Assembly: GCA_002343985.1 (NCBI GenBank)
Contig: DDTB01000029.1
Coordinates: forward strand, 12,753-76,752
Direction: 5' to 3'
DNA from: Chitinophagaceae bacterium UBA2375
Lineage (GTDB): Bacteria > Bacteroidota > Bacteroidia > Chitinophagales > Chitinophagaceae
DNA: 64,000 nucleotides
Part shown: piece after piece, positions 27,877 through 35,663 of the stretch
Numbering within the stretch: position 1 is the stretch's first letter
Layout of the letters: every line of letters starts with the position of its first letter
Notes under the pieces: generated by a model
What the model saw: only the letters and a program-made list of their open reading frames with translations
Told to the model about the DNA's origin: nothing
Database searches by the model: none
Position numbers and translations under genes: made by a program

Positions 27877-29730
27877 ATGTTCAGAAGCAATACCTGCGGC
27901 GAGCTCAGGCTCTCAAATGCCGGGCAAACTGTAACCCTCGCCGGCTGGGTGCAAACCATCCGGAAATTCGGCAGCATTACTTTTATTGACTTGCGCGACC
28001 GATATGGCATTACGCAACTATTATTTTCCGAATCACTGAATGAACAGCTGGAAGCCACGCCATTGGGCAGGGAATTTGTATTACAGGTAACCGGCACCGT
28101 TAGTGAAAGGACAAATAAAAACAACCAGATACCGACGGGTGACATTGAAATCCTGGTCAACAGTTTTAAGATTTTGAATAAATCGGCAACACCGCCCTTC
28201 ACCATCCAGGATGATACGGACGGCGGTGACGACCTCCGTATGAAATACCGGTACCTCGACCTGCGCAGGAACCCACTGCGCAAAAACCTGGAATTGCGTT
28301 ATGCCGTTGGCCGAAGCGCCAGGAACTACCTGCATGAACAACAGTTCATGGATATTGAAACGCCATTCCTGATTAAATCGACGCCTGAGGGCGCGCGTGA
28401 TTTTGTAGTGCCGAGCAGGATGAATGCCGGCCAGTTTTACGCATTACCGCAATCACCGCAAACTTTTAAACAACTGTTGATGGTAAGCGGGTACGACAGG
28501 TATTACCAGGTTGTGAAATGCTTCCGCGATGAGGATTTGAGGGCCGACCGCCAGCCGGAGTTCACACAAATAGATTGTGAGATGGCATTTGTGGAACAGG
28601 AAGATATCCTGCAGATGTTTGAAGGGCTGATTAAAAGGATATTCAAGGATGTGAAGCAGATTGATTACACGGAAACGGTAGCACGCATGAGTTGGGAAGA
28701 CGCGATGTGGCTATATGGAAACGACAAGCCCGATATCCGTTTCGATATGAAACTTTGCAACCTGAAAAAACCGGGAACCGTATTTCTGCAAAAGGAAGAC
28801 CATTCGGCCCTGGTCAACGGTGTTGATTTCAAGGTGTTTGATGAAGCGGAAACCGTACTGGCCGTAGTGGCACCAGGTTGCAGCGAATACAGCCGCAAGC
28901 AAACGGACGAACTCACTGAATGGGTTAAACGTCCCCAGATCGGGATGAAAGGGCTAGTTTGGATCAAGTACAATACGGACGGAACTTTAAAAAGCAGCGT
29001 CGACAAATTTTACAATGAAGACAGGCTACGCGCCATTGCCGATGCCTCACAGGCAAAACCGGGCGACCTGATCCTCATTTTGGCCGGCCAGGAAGAAAGG
29101 ACAAGAAAGGCGATCAGCGAACTGCGTTTACACCTCGCCGATAGTTTAGGCATGCGCAAACCCGATGAATTCAAACTTCTTTGGGTGCTCGATTTCCCTT
29201 TATTCGAATACGCGGAAGAAGAACTGGAAGGCAAAGGCACAATTGGCCGCTGGGTAGCCCGCCACCACCCTTTTACAGCGCCCAAGCCCGACCATATTTC
29301 CATTATGATTGAGAATGACCCGGTGATCCGCGACAGGGACAATTACCTCGCTCATCCCTATTCGGGTATTAAGGCCAACGCATACGATCTCGTACTGAAT
29401 GGAAATGAAATCGGCGGGGGTTCCATACGGATCTATCAAAGGGAGTTGCAGGAAAAAATGTTCGCCGCCCTTGGCATGGACGCGCATGAACAACAGGAAA
29501 AGTTCGGGTTCCTGCTGGGCGCTTTTGAATATGGCGCACCACCTCACGGCGGCATCGCTTTTGGTTTCGACAGGCTGTGCGCGATTCTGGGGGGCAGTGA
29601 AAGCATCCGCGACTTCATCGCGTTCCCCAAAAACAACAGTGGCAGGGATGTCATGCTTGACGCCCCGGGAGAAATTGACGAAAAACAACTGAAAGAACTA
29701 TTCATTCAATCAACCGCTGACAGGCCCTGA
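27877..29730 (+). CDS. aspS: Aspartyl-tRNA synthetase
   Basis: AspRS charges tRNA-Asp with aspartate. The 617-residue class II enzyme has the N-terminal OB-fold anticodon-binding domain (residues 1-110, with GWVQTIRKFGSITFIDLRDR), motif 2 (CFRDEDLRADRQPEFTQID), a bacterial-type GAD insertion domain (about 300-420) and motif 3 (FGFDRLCAILGG). Its length and GAD insert are those of the bacterial form. I cannot tell from sequence alone whether it is discriminating or also charges tRNA-Asn. Its TGA overlaps the ATG of the next gene by one base (TGATG), so that gene is translationally coupled. Confidence 0.97.
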   Translation: MFRSNTCGELRLSNAGQTVTLAGWVQTIRKFGSITFIDLRDRYGITQLLFSESLNEQLEATPLGREFVLQVTGTVSERTNKNNQIPTGDIEILVNSFKILNKSATPPFTIQDDTDGGDDLRMKYRYLDLRRNPLRKNLELRYAVGRSARNYLHEQQFMDIETPFLIKSTPEGARDFVVPSRMNAGQFYALPQSPQTFKQLLMVSGYDRYYQVVKCFRDEDLRADRQPEFTQIDCEMAFVEQEDILQMFEGLIKRIFKDVKQIDYTETVARMSWEDAMWLYGNDKPDIRFDMKLCNLKKPGTVFLQKEDHSALVNGVDFKVFDEAETVLAVVAPGCSEYSRKQTDELTEWVKRPQIGMKGLVWIKYNTDGTLKSSVDKFYNEDRLRAIADASQAKPGDLILILAGQEERTRKAISELRLHLADSLGMRKPDEFKLLWVLDFPLFEYAEEELEGKGTIGRWVARHHPFTAPKPDHISIMIENDPVIRDRDNYLAHPYSGIKANAYDLVLNGNEIGGGSIRIYQRELQEKMFAALGMDAHEQQEKFGFLLGAFEYGAPPHGGIAFGFDRLCAILGGSESIRDFIAFPKNNSGRDVMLDAPGEIDEKQLKELFIQSTADRP

Positions 29731-31040
29731 TGAAGAAGATCCTTCATATCTGTTCAACATCAACCCTGAAACATATACTCTTTACAGGCCTGTTTTCAGG
29801 CCTTTTTTTACATCTGCCGGCACAAACATCAGACTCTGTTTTCTGTAAAGACGCTACCAGGCCTGCGCAACAAAAACTATATCAAAACATCAGCAGGAAT
29901 ATCATACAAAAGAACCTGCGGGATAGCCTTTCCATAAATAATGCGGATGCCTGGGCCACTGCATTTGATGCCATCCTCCTGGTCAATCAGAAATCGGCAT
30001 GGATTGATCAAAAAATATCAGAGGCGGTGTCAAAATCCGCTGCCATGCCCGTCTACTTTCAAATCAAACTAATTGCATTACTGCAAGGCCAGCATAGATA
30101 TGGTTTCAGGGAAAATATGGAGAAAAACTGGGCAAACGTAAAAGATACGGGCCTGGCGGCGATGACGGCCTGGTACCTGTATTGCTCCGACAGCGGCAGG
30201 CAGCACATGGTAGCATCTGCATTCCGGAATCATCCATTGTATGATAGCGCTAAGCCAATGATGAGGATGGTTTACAAGCAGATGCAGGCTAAACCAGAAA
30301 TGTCTGACCTGAATCGCATCATCTCTGCAATCCTTTCACCCAATTATCTGCGGGGCCACACCTTAACATTTTGCCTGTTGCCGCAAAACAGGAATTATCC
30401 AGGGCTCATTGTCGTGAGGGATAGCAGCGGGAATTGGTTGAGGGATGATCATCAGCAAATAAATCATGTACCGGTACTTGCGCGCAGCATAAGCAATATG
30501 CCAGGTATATTTCATCTGGGCAATACGCCCCGGGGTTTGTACCGGATGGATGGGTTCGGAAGATCGCTCAGTGGTATGATTGGCCCAAGCGAAAATGTGC
30601 AATTGACCATGCCTTATGAATACAAGGCCGGCCATTTTTTTATGGACAGCAGTTTACAAGACAATGAATGGAGTTTAGACATGTACAAAAAGTTGCTGCC
30701 GCCTGAAGCTGAGGTATATGAACCATTGCACGAAAGTTTTTTTGCAGGGCAATCCGGGAGGACGGAAATCATCATCCATGGGCATACTACAAACCCTTTA
30801 TGGTACAGGGATGCGGCCTTTTGGCCCATGATCCCGTCGAATGGATGCCTGACAACCAAAGAGCGCTGGGACGAAACAACCGGGCTGAGGCTGGAAAGCG
30901 GCCAGCAGGCACTGACAAACATCATCCGGAAGGCCGGGGGCCCAAACGGGTACCTCATTGTACTGGACATCCCGTTCCGGGATAAAGCCATGGAATTGGC
31001 GGATATCATCGGGTATTTCCAACCTGTGATCAGCAGATGA
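29730..31040 (+). CDS. Secreted protein with L,D-transpeptidase-like active-site signature
   Basis: A 436-residue exported protein. The signal peptide covers roughly residues 1-32 (LFSGLFLHLPAQ). The middle is helical and unlike anything I recognise. The last 180 residues look like a catalytic domain: EIIIHGH (H350, H352), then SNGC at 370-373 (C373). H352 followed 17 residues later by S-N-G-C fits the YkuD L,D-transpeptidase pattern H-x(14-17)-[ST]-[HN]-G-C, with Asn where His is usual. Such enzymes form 3-3 peptidoglycan cross-links or attach proteins to the wall. The start overlaps the aspS stop. The rest of the YkuD fold is not obvious by eye, so this is a motif-level inference; it could be a related cysteine hydrolase. 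Confidence 0.55.
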   Translation: MKKILHICSTSTLKHILFTGLFSGLFLHLPAQTSDSVFCKDATRPAQQKLYQNISRNIIQKNLRDSLSINNADAWATAFDAILLVNQKSAWIDQKISEAVSKSAAMPVYFQIKLIALLQGQHRYGFRENMEKNWANVKDTGLAAMTAWYLYCSDSGRQHMVASAFRNHPLYDSAKPMMRMVYKQMQAKPEMSDLNRIISAILSPNYLRGHTLTFCLLPQNRNYPGLIVVRDSSGNWLRDDHQQINHVPVLARSISNMPGIFHLGNTPRGLYRMDGFGRSLSGMIGPSENVQLTMPYEYKAGHFFMDSSLQDNEWSLDMYKKLLPPEAEVYEPLHESFFAGQSGRTEIIIHGHTTNPLWYRDAAFWPMIPSNGCLTTKERWDETTGLRLESGQQALTNIIRKAGGPNGYLIVLDIPFRDKAMELADIIGYFQPVISR

Positions 31041-31053
31041 ATCGCACCTGGTG

Positions 31054-31061
31054 TACCTTTG
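31054..31061 (+). promoter_or_regulatory. rarA promoter -7 element, four bases before the ATG
   Basis: TACCTTTG is an exact TAnnTTTG match followed by CAGC and then ATG at 31066. With initiation about seven bases downstream of the element, the mRNA would be leaderless or nearly so. Confidence 0.55.
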
Positions 31062-31065
31062 CAGC

Positions 31066-32325
31066 ATGAGCATGCCCCCTCTTTCTGAAAGACTCAGGCC
31101 GATGCGCCTTGATGACCTGGTTGGCCAACAGCACCTAACCGGCACCGGTAGTATCCTGCGAACAGCCATTCAAAAAGGGAAACTCCCGTCTATGATACTT
31201 TGGGGCCCTCCGGGAGTGGGCAAAACAACACTTGCACAGATTATAGCCCATACCCTAAACCAGCCATTTTTCACGCTCAGCGCCATTTCCTCAGGTGTGA
31301 AGGAAGTACGCGAAGTTATAGAACAGTCAAAAACATTAGATGGCGCCGTTTTATTTATAGACGAGATCCATCGCTTTAATAAATCGCAACAGGACGCTTT
31401 GCTGGGTGCAGTGGAAAAAGGCATCATTACGCTTATTGGCGCCACTACCGAAAACCCTTCTTTTGAAGTGAACAGCGCCTTACTCAGCCGTTGCCAGGTG
31501 TATGTATTAAAGCCGCTTGAAAAATCAGACCTCGAACAATTAATCCGCAAAGCCCTGGAGGAAGATGAACATATCCATTCAAAAGGATTGCATATAAAGG
31601 AAACGGAAGCATTACTGAATTTATCGGGCGGAGATGCCAGAAAACTGCTCAACCTCCTGGAACTGGTGGCCGATGTATTGCCTGCAGGGCAATCCATTAC
31701 AAACGAAGCCGTGATGGAGATCGCCCAAAGGCGCACTGTATTATACGATAAAAAAGGCGAACAACATTATGATATCATATCAGCATTCATCAAAAGCATG
31801 CGCGGCAGCGACCCCAATGCCGCTGTATATTGGCTGGCCAGGATGATCGAAGGGGGTGAAGACCTGAAATTCATTGCACGAAGGATGCTCATATTTGCCA
31901 GTGAAGATATTGGGAACGCCAACCCAAACGCATTGTTGTTAGCCAACAATTGCTTTCAGGCAGTGCACCAGATCGGTTACCCGGAAAGCAGGATCATCCT
32001 TTCGCAATGTGCCATTTACCTTGCCAGCTCCGCAAAAAGCAATGCCTCTTACAGTGCCATTGAAGAAGCCTTGCAGGCTGTAAAGAAACACGGCGACCTG
32101 CCGGTTCCCCTGCATTTACGAAATGCGCCAACAAAACTGATGAAGGAACTTAACTACGGAAAAGAGTACCATTACGCGCATCTGTACGCGGGGAACTTTA
32201 TCGAACAGCAGTACCTGCCTGATGAGATCGATGGCATGAGCTTTTATAAGCCCCAGCCAAACCCCCGGGAAGAGGAGATCAGGAAATTTCTGAAAGAAAA
32301 ATGGAAAAACAAATACGGATATTGA
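31066..32325 (+). CDS. rarA: Replication-associated recombination protein A (AAA+ ATPase)
   Basis: RarA/MgsA is a clamp-loader-like AAA+ ATPase that acts at stalled replication forks. The 419-residue product has RLRPMRLDDLVGQQHL at the N-terminus, Walker A GPPGVGKTT (near residue 48), Walker B DEIHRFNKSQQD, sensor 1 IGATTENPSFEVN and the arginine finger region LLSRCQV. The C-terminal tetramerisation domain includes EGGEDLKFIARRM and YGKEYHYAHLY. I prefer the ATG at 31066 over the in-frame GTG at 31051, because the GTG would overlap the -7 element; a second ATG at 31072 is also possible. The gene stands alone on its own promoter. Confidence 0.95.
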   Translation: MSMPPLSERLRPMRLDDLVGQQHLTGTGSILRTAIQKGKLPSMILWGPPGVGKTTLAQIIAHTLNQPFFTLSAISSGVKEVREVIEQSKTLDGAVLFIDEIHRFNKSQQDALLGAVEKGIITLIGATTENPSFEVNSALLSRCQVYVLKPLEKSDLEQLIRKALEEDEHIHSKGLHIKETEALLNLSGGDARKLLNLLELVADVLPAGQSITNEAVMEIAQRRTVLYDKKGEQHYDIISAFIKSMRGSDPNAAVYWLARMIEGGEDLKFIARRMLIFASEDIGNANPNALLLANNCFQAVHQIGYPESRIILSQCAIYLASSAKSNASYSAIEEALQAVKKHGDLPVPLHLRNAPTKLMKELNYGKEYHYAHLYAGNFIEQQYLPDEIDGMSFYKPQPNPREEEIRKFLKEKWKNKYGY

Positions 32326-32367
32326 TATTTTCGTTTAACCTTTACCGTTATAACCCCATTATACCAT

Positions 32368-32838
32368 ATGAACATCAACTGGACATGCACATCATTTCAT
32401 GATCTCAGCCCGGAATCCCTGTATGAAATCCTCAGGTTAAGGTCAGAAGTATTTGTGGTAGAGCAGCAATGCATTTATCTTGACATGGACGACAAAGACC
32501 AGTCATCGCACCATCTTATGGGCAGGGTTGAAGGTAAATTGCTTGCATATGCCCGCTTATTGCCCCCGGGCGTATCTTACCCGGATGCGTCCAGTATTGG
32601 ACGGGTAGTATCCTCTCCATCGGCGCGCAATCAAGGTTTGGGAAAAATCCTGATGGGTGAGGCCATACTCAGGACCTCAAACCTATACCCGGATGTTAAT
32701 ATTAAAATCGGAGCTCAACTATACCTGCTTGACTTCTATAAATCATTGGGGTTTGATCCGATCGGTGAACCTTATCTGGAAGACGGCATCCCGCATATTG
32801 AAATGATGCGGTTAAAAAAATCCCCTTTCCCACAATAA
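32368..32838 (+). CDS. elaA: ElaA-type GNAT acetyltransferase
   Basis: The 156-residue protein matches the ElaA branch of GNAT N-acetyltransferases: an N-terminal LYEILRLRSEVFVVEQQCIYLDMDDKD-like block, the SSIGRVV strand, the acetyl-CoA loop NQGLGKIL (residues 89-96) and the C-terminal LYLLDFYKSLGF helix. The physiological substrate of ElaA is not known to me. It starts 42 bases after rarA and probably shares its transcript, although a weak TATTTTCG element occurs at 32326-32333. Confidence 0.85.
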   Translation: MNINWTCTSFHDLSPESLYEILRLRSEVFVVEQQCIYLDMDDKDQSSHHLMGRVEGKLLAYARLLPPGVSYPDASSIGRVVSSPSARNQGLGKILMGEAILRTSNLYPDVNIKIGAQLYLLDFYKSLGFDPIGEPYLEDGIPHIEMMRLKKSPFPQ

Positions 32839-32922
32839 CCAGGCCTCCTCTGTCGTTTACAGGGTACTATGCCATAGGTGTACCTATTCGGATATGCCCA
32901 TGCATGGAGAAACCCTTACCCC

Positions 32923-33924
32923 ATGAAACGCTTGATCCAAATTGGAAATGCCTGGAATTGGCGCATGTTTGCGCTGGGATTTTTGCTGATGGCAAACTCA
33001 TCAAATGCGCAACACCTGTCATTACGCACAGGGAAAATGCGCTGGGAAGCCGGCATCAATCTGGGCCCAACATTCTTTCTTGGCGACCTGGGCGGCAATG
33101 CCGGAAAAGGAACCCGATTCCTGAAAGACCTGAACCTGGAACTGACAAAACTCATGAAAGGCGCATACGTTGCCGTTTACCCAAACCATTGGTTTGGCTT
33201 CAGGGCAGCCATGCAATACACATATGTGGAAGGGAGGGATAATATCATCAACACCAATGGTGTCAATGAATTGTGGAGGAAGCAACGAAACCTAGACTTT
33301 AAGAGTGATATATTTGAAGCCTACGGCGCCATTGAATTGTATCCTACCTTGATGTTTATAGACGATCCGGAAAACCTGCCAAGGCTCAGGCCTTACGGAT
33401 TAATTGGAGCCGGCGTTTTCAAGTTTGACCCAAAAGGATCGATTACCAATGCTCAAGGCGTAACCACATGGCACAAACTGCATCCACTCAGGACGGAGGG
33501 GCAGGGCATGGCGGAATACCCCGACAAAAAGCCTTATTCTCTGACGCAGATAAATATCCCGATGGGACTTGGCGTGCGTTACCAGTTTACCGAAAGGTTT
33601 AATGGATGTTTCGAATTATTGTACCGTAAAACATTTACGGATTATATCGACGATGTCAGCACGACTTATATAGACCCAAATCTTTTTGATGTGTACCTGA
33701 CACCGGAACAGGCGCTGATTGCACGTGAAATACACGACAAAACCGTAGGCATCGTCACTCCCGGCGTAAACAGGTATGAACCGGGCACCCAAAGGGGCAA
33801 CTCAAAGCAAATGGACGCGTACTTTTCGCTCGCGCTCCGCTTTGGCGTAACGCTTGGCGAAGTGTCGGAAACACGTCCGGACCGAAGGGCCCGCCAACAA
33901 ATGAGGTGCCCGCACTTCTTCTAA
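32923..33924 (+). CDS. Outer-membrane beta-barrel protein, DUF6089/PorG-like
   Basis: A 333-residue exported protein. The signal peptide covers residues 1-29 (LGFLLMANSSNAQ), followed by the barrel-like pattern of alternating strands (WEAGINLGPTFFLGDLGG, WFGFRAAMQYTYVEG, INIPMGLGVRYQFTERFNG, AYFSLALRFGVTLG). The GPTFFLGDLGG start resembles the DUF6089/PorG group, in which PorG takes part in the type IX secretion system. That specific link is only a resemblance. The ATG at 32923 gives a proper signal peptide, whereas an upstream GTG frame would add a charged, Trp-rich head. The C-terminal QMRCPHFF tail is unusual for a barrel, which normally ends in an aromatic strand. Confidence 0.65.
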   Translation: MKRLIQIGNAWNWRMFALGFLLMANSSNAQHLSLRTGKMRWEAGINLGPTFFLGDLGGNAGKGTRFLKDLNLELTKLMKGAYVAVYPNHWFGFRAAMQYTYVEGRDNIINTNGVNELWRKQRNLDFKSDIFEAYGAIELYPTLMFIDDPENLPRLRPYGLIGAGVFKFDPKGSITNAQGVTTWHKLHPLRTEGQGMAEYPDKKPYSLTQINIPMGLGVRYQFTERFNGCFELLYRKTFTDYIDDVSTTYIDPNLFDVYLTPEQALIAREIHDKTVGIVTPGVNRYEPGTQRGNSKQMDAYFSLALRFGVTLGEVSETRPDRRARQQMRCPHFF

Positions 33925-33935
33925 TGTAAATAACA

Positions 33936-34034
33936 ATGAAAAGAAGTTACAAATATCAACCCACCGTATTCAGGCTTCTCTTCATCCTGGTCTGTTTATT
34001 GATTGTGTTGATTTACAATGGCTTGAGGCAATAA
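33936..34034 (+). CDS. Possible 32-residue single-span membrane peptide
   Basis: An ATG at 33936 opens a 32-codon frame ending in TAA at 34032-34034. The product is MKRSYKYQPTV followed by a strongly hydrophobic segment (FRLLFILVCLLIVLIYNG) and LRQ. Positively charged residues precede the segment, as in an N-in single-span protein. It starts 11 bases after the beta-barrel stop, so it could be the last gene of that transcript. There is no clear ribosome binding site and I know no family. It may be chance, but charge placement and distance favour a real small protein. Confidence 0.4.
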   Translation: MKRSYKYQPTVFRLLFILVCLLIVLIYNGLRQ

Positions 34035-34226
34035 ACAGATTCAACATACAATAAGTGCAAGTATATATAACAGAAGATAACTCCCTCAGAGCACGTAACT
34101 GTTACGGCTGTAACCTCTGAAACCACAAATCTATTTTCGTTACTATGACTTGCCTTATTCTTCGCGTATGCAACCATAGTATTGATAAAAAACCAACGAA
34201 AGGCATTAATCAAAAGGGATCTATCC
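34035..34226 (+). promoter_or_regulatory. Leader region of the histidine kinase with GTAAC half-sites
   Basis: This non-coding stretch contains the near-palindrome GTAACTGTTAC (34095-34105), a third GTAAC at 34110-34114 and a GTTAC at 34139-34143, beside a TATTTTCG -7-like element (34132-34139). The arrangement could be an operator for the kinase gene. I see no gene here. Confidence 0.35.
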
Positions 34227-35648
34227 ATGTTTAAAAAAATTGTTGGATTTTTTAATGGGGTTAAATACCTGGGCTCATGGGAAGGCATGGATGATTATGA
34301 AAGAAGGCGATTAGGCATATTCAATCTCATTAACTTCTTTGGGTTCCTGACAGGCTTATGCATGCCCGTTGCCGGATTGTTAAACGAAGGGTACCTCCCA
34401 CCATTGGCCTGGATTATAGCCGTTGCACCTGCTGTAATCAGCGGCCTGGTTCTTTTATTCAATTATTTCCAGGAACACCGAAAATCGAGGATTATTTACT
34501 TCACTTGTTATCCGATCATCACATCAGTGGTTTACCTGGGAGATATAGATGTAGGCATCAACTTATTCCTGCTTCTGTATGCCGTACTTGCGGTGTTTTT
34601 CCTGCAACGCATCAGTAATGTAGCATTTGCCGTAATCTTTTCTGTGAGCTGTTATGTTTCGGTTACACTCATTTACAGAAACTATACATTCAGGCTGGAA
34701 GACATCAACTATCCTTTTTATGTAGCTAACCAGGTACTGGCCATTCTGTTCATTTTCGCAGGCATCATCCTGATTAAAAAAGAAAGCAATGGATACCAGG
34801 CAGAGATACTGGAAAGGAACCGGTTGCTGGAAGAAAAAAATTATGAGATTGAATGTCAAAAGATACTGCTTGCAGAAAAAGCCACACAACTGGAGGAGCA
34901 AACCAGGCAACTGTCAGAATTAAACGCGGTAAAGAACAGGCTGTTCTCAATCATTGGCCACGACCTGCGCACACCCATTTACGGCTTGCGCAACCTCTTC
35001 AAAAATGTTCAGCAGTACGATCTTCCTGGGGATGATATCAAACTGCTTGTACCAGAAATATCACAAGACTTACAGCATATTACCGGACTTATGGAAAACC
35101 TCCTGCAGTGGGCTAAAAGCCAAATGCAGGGCAACCAGGTGAACCCGACTGACTTTGATTTGTATGCAGTAATAAAGGAGGTATATCAACAAACCCAAAT
35201 CCAGGCGCAACAAAAATATGTTGGTATTAAGATACCGCGCGAAGATGAAATTATGGTTCATGCAGACCGGGATATGATCAGCCTGGTGTTAAGGAACCTG
35301 GTTTCAAACGCGATTAAATTCACGGATAAAGCCGGGCAGGTAACAATTGATATAGAAGAACAACCAGGCAGTCTGCTGGTGCTGGTTAGGGACACCGGAA
35401 TGGGCATCAGCCCGGAGAACCTGAAAAAGATCCTTGAACAGCAATACTTCAGTACAAAAGGCACTTCAAATGAACATGGCACCGGGCTAGGCTTAATGCT
35501 CTGCAGAGATTTTGTGGAAAAAAACAAAGGCCGTTTTGATATTGAAAGTAAGGTCGGCGCGGGAACTGTATGCAGCTTCAGCATCCCATACAGTCCGGAA
35601 ATTGACCATGAAGAACTACTGCAACAATCTGGCGAATTAGATGCTTAA
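34227..35648 (+). CDS. Membrane sensor histidine kinase, orphan
   Basis: A 473-residue sensor kinase. Roughly six hydrophobic segments fill residues 25-190 without a recognisable extracellular sensor domain. A coiled-coil linker follows (about 195-245: ERNRLLEEKNYEIECQ, then EKATQLEEQTRQLSELN). Next come the HisKA dimerisation helix with phosphoacceptor IGHDLRTP and the HATPase_c domain with N-box NLVSNAIKF, G1 DTGMGISPENL, the F/G2 region GTGLGLMLC and the final VGAGTVCSFSIP. The ATG at 34227 follows an AGGGAT-like site; the upstream TTG frame has no support. No response regulator is adjacent and it is convergent with uvrA. What it senses cannot be read from the sequence. Confidence 0.9.
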   Translation: MFKKIVGFFNGVKYLGSWEGMDDYERRRLGIFNLINFFGFLTGLCMPVAGLLNEGYLPPLAWIIAVAPAVISGLVLLFNYFQEHRKSRIIYFTCYPIITSVVYLGDIDVGINLFLLLYAVLAVFFLQRISNVAFAVIFSVSCYVSVTLIYRNYTFRLEDINYPFYVANQVLAILFIFAGIILIKKESNGYQAEILERNRLLEEKNYEIECQKILLAEKATQLEEQTRQLSELNAVKNRLFSIIGHDLRTPIYGLRNLFKNVQQYDLPGDDIKLLVPEISQDLQHITGLMENLLQWAKSQMQGNQVNPTDFDLYAVIKEVYQQTQIQAQQKYVGIKIPREDEIMVHADRDMISLVLRNLVSNAIKFTDKAGQVTIDIEEQPGSLLVLVRDTGMGISPENLKKILEQQYFSTKGTSNEHGTGLGLMLCRDFVEKNKGRFDIESKVGAGTVCSFSIPYSPEIDHEELLQQSGELDA

Positions 35649-35663
35649 CGCACATAATGCATA

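Noticed and set aside
34013..34288. 91-residue minus-strand frame overlapping the histidine kinase start
   Set aside because: It overlaps the kinase start and leader in antisense, and its translation has no recognisable domain.
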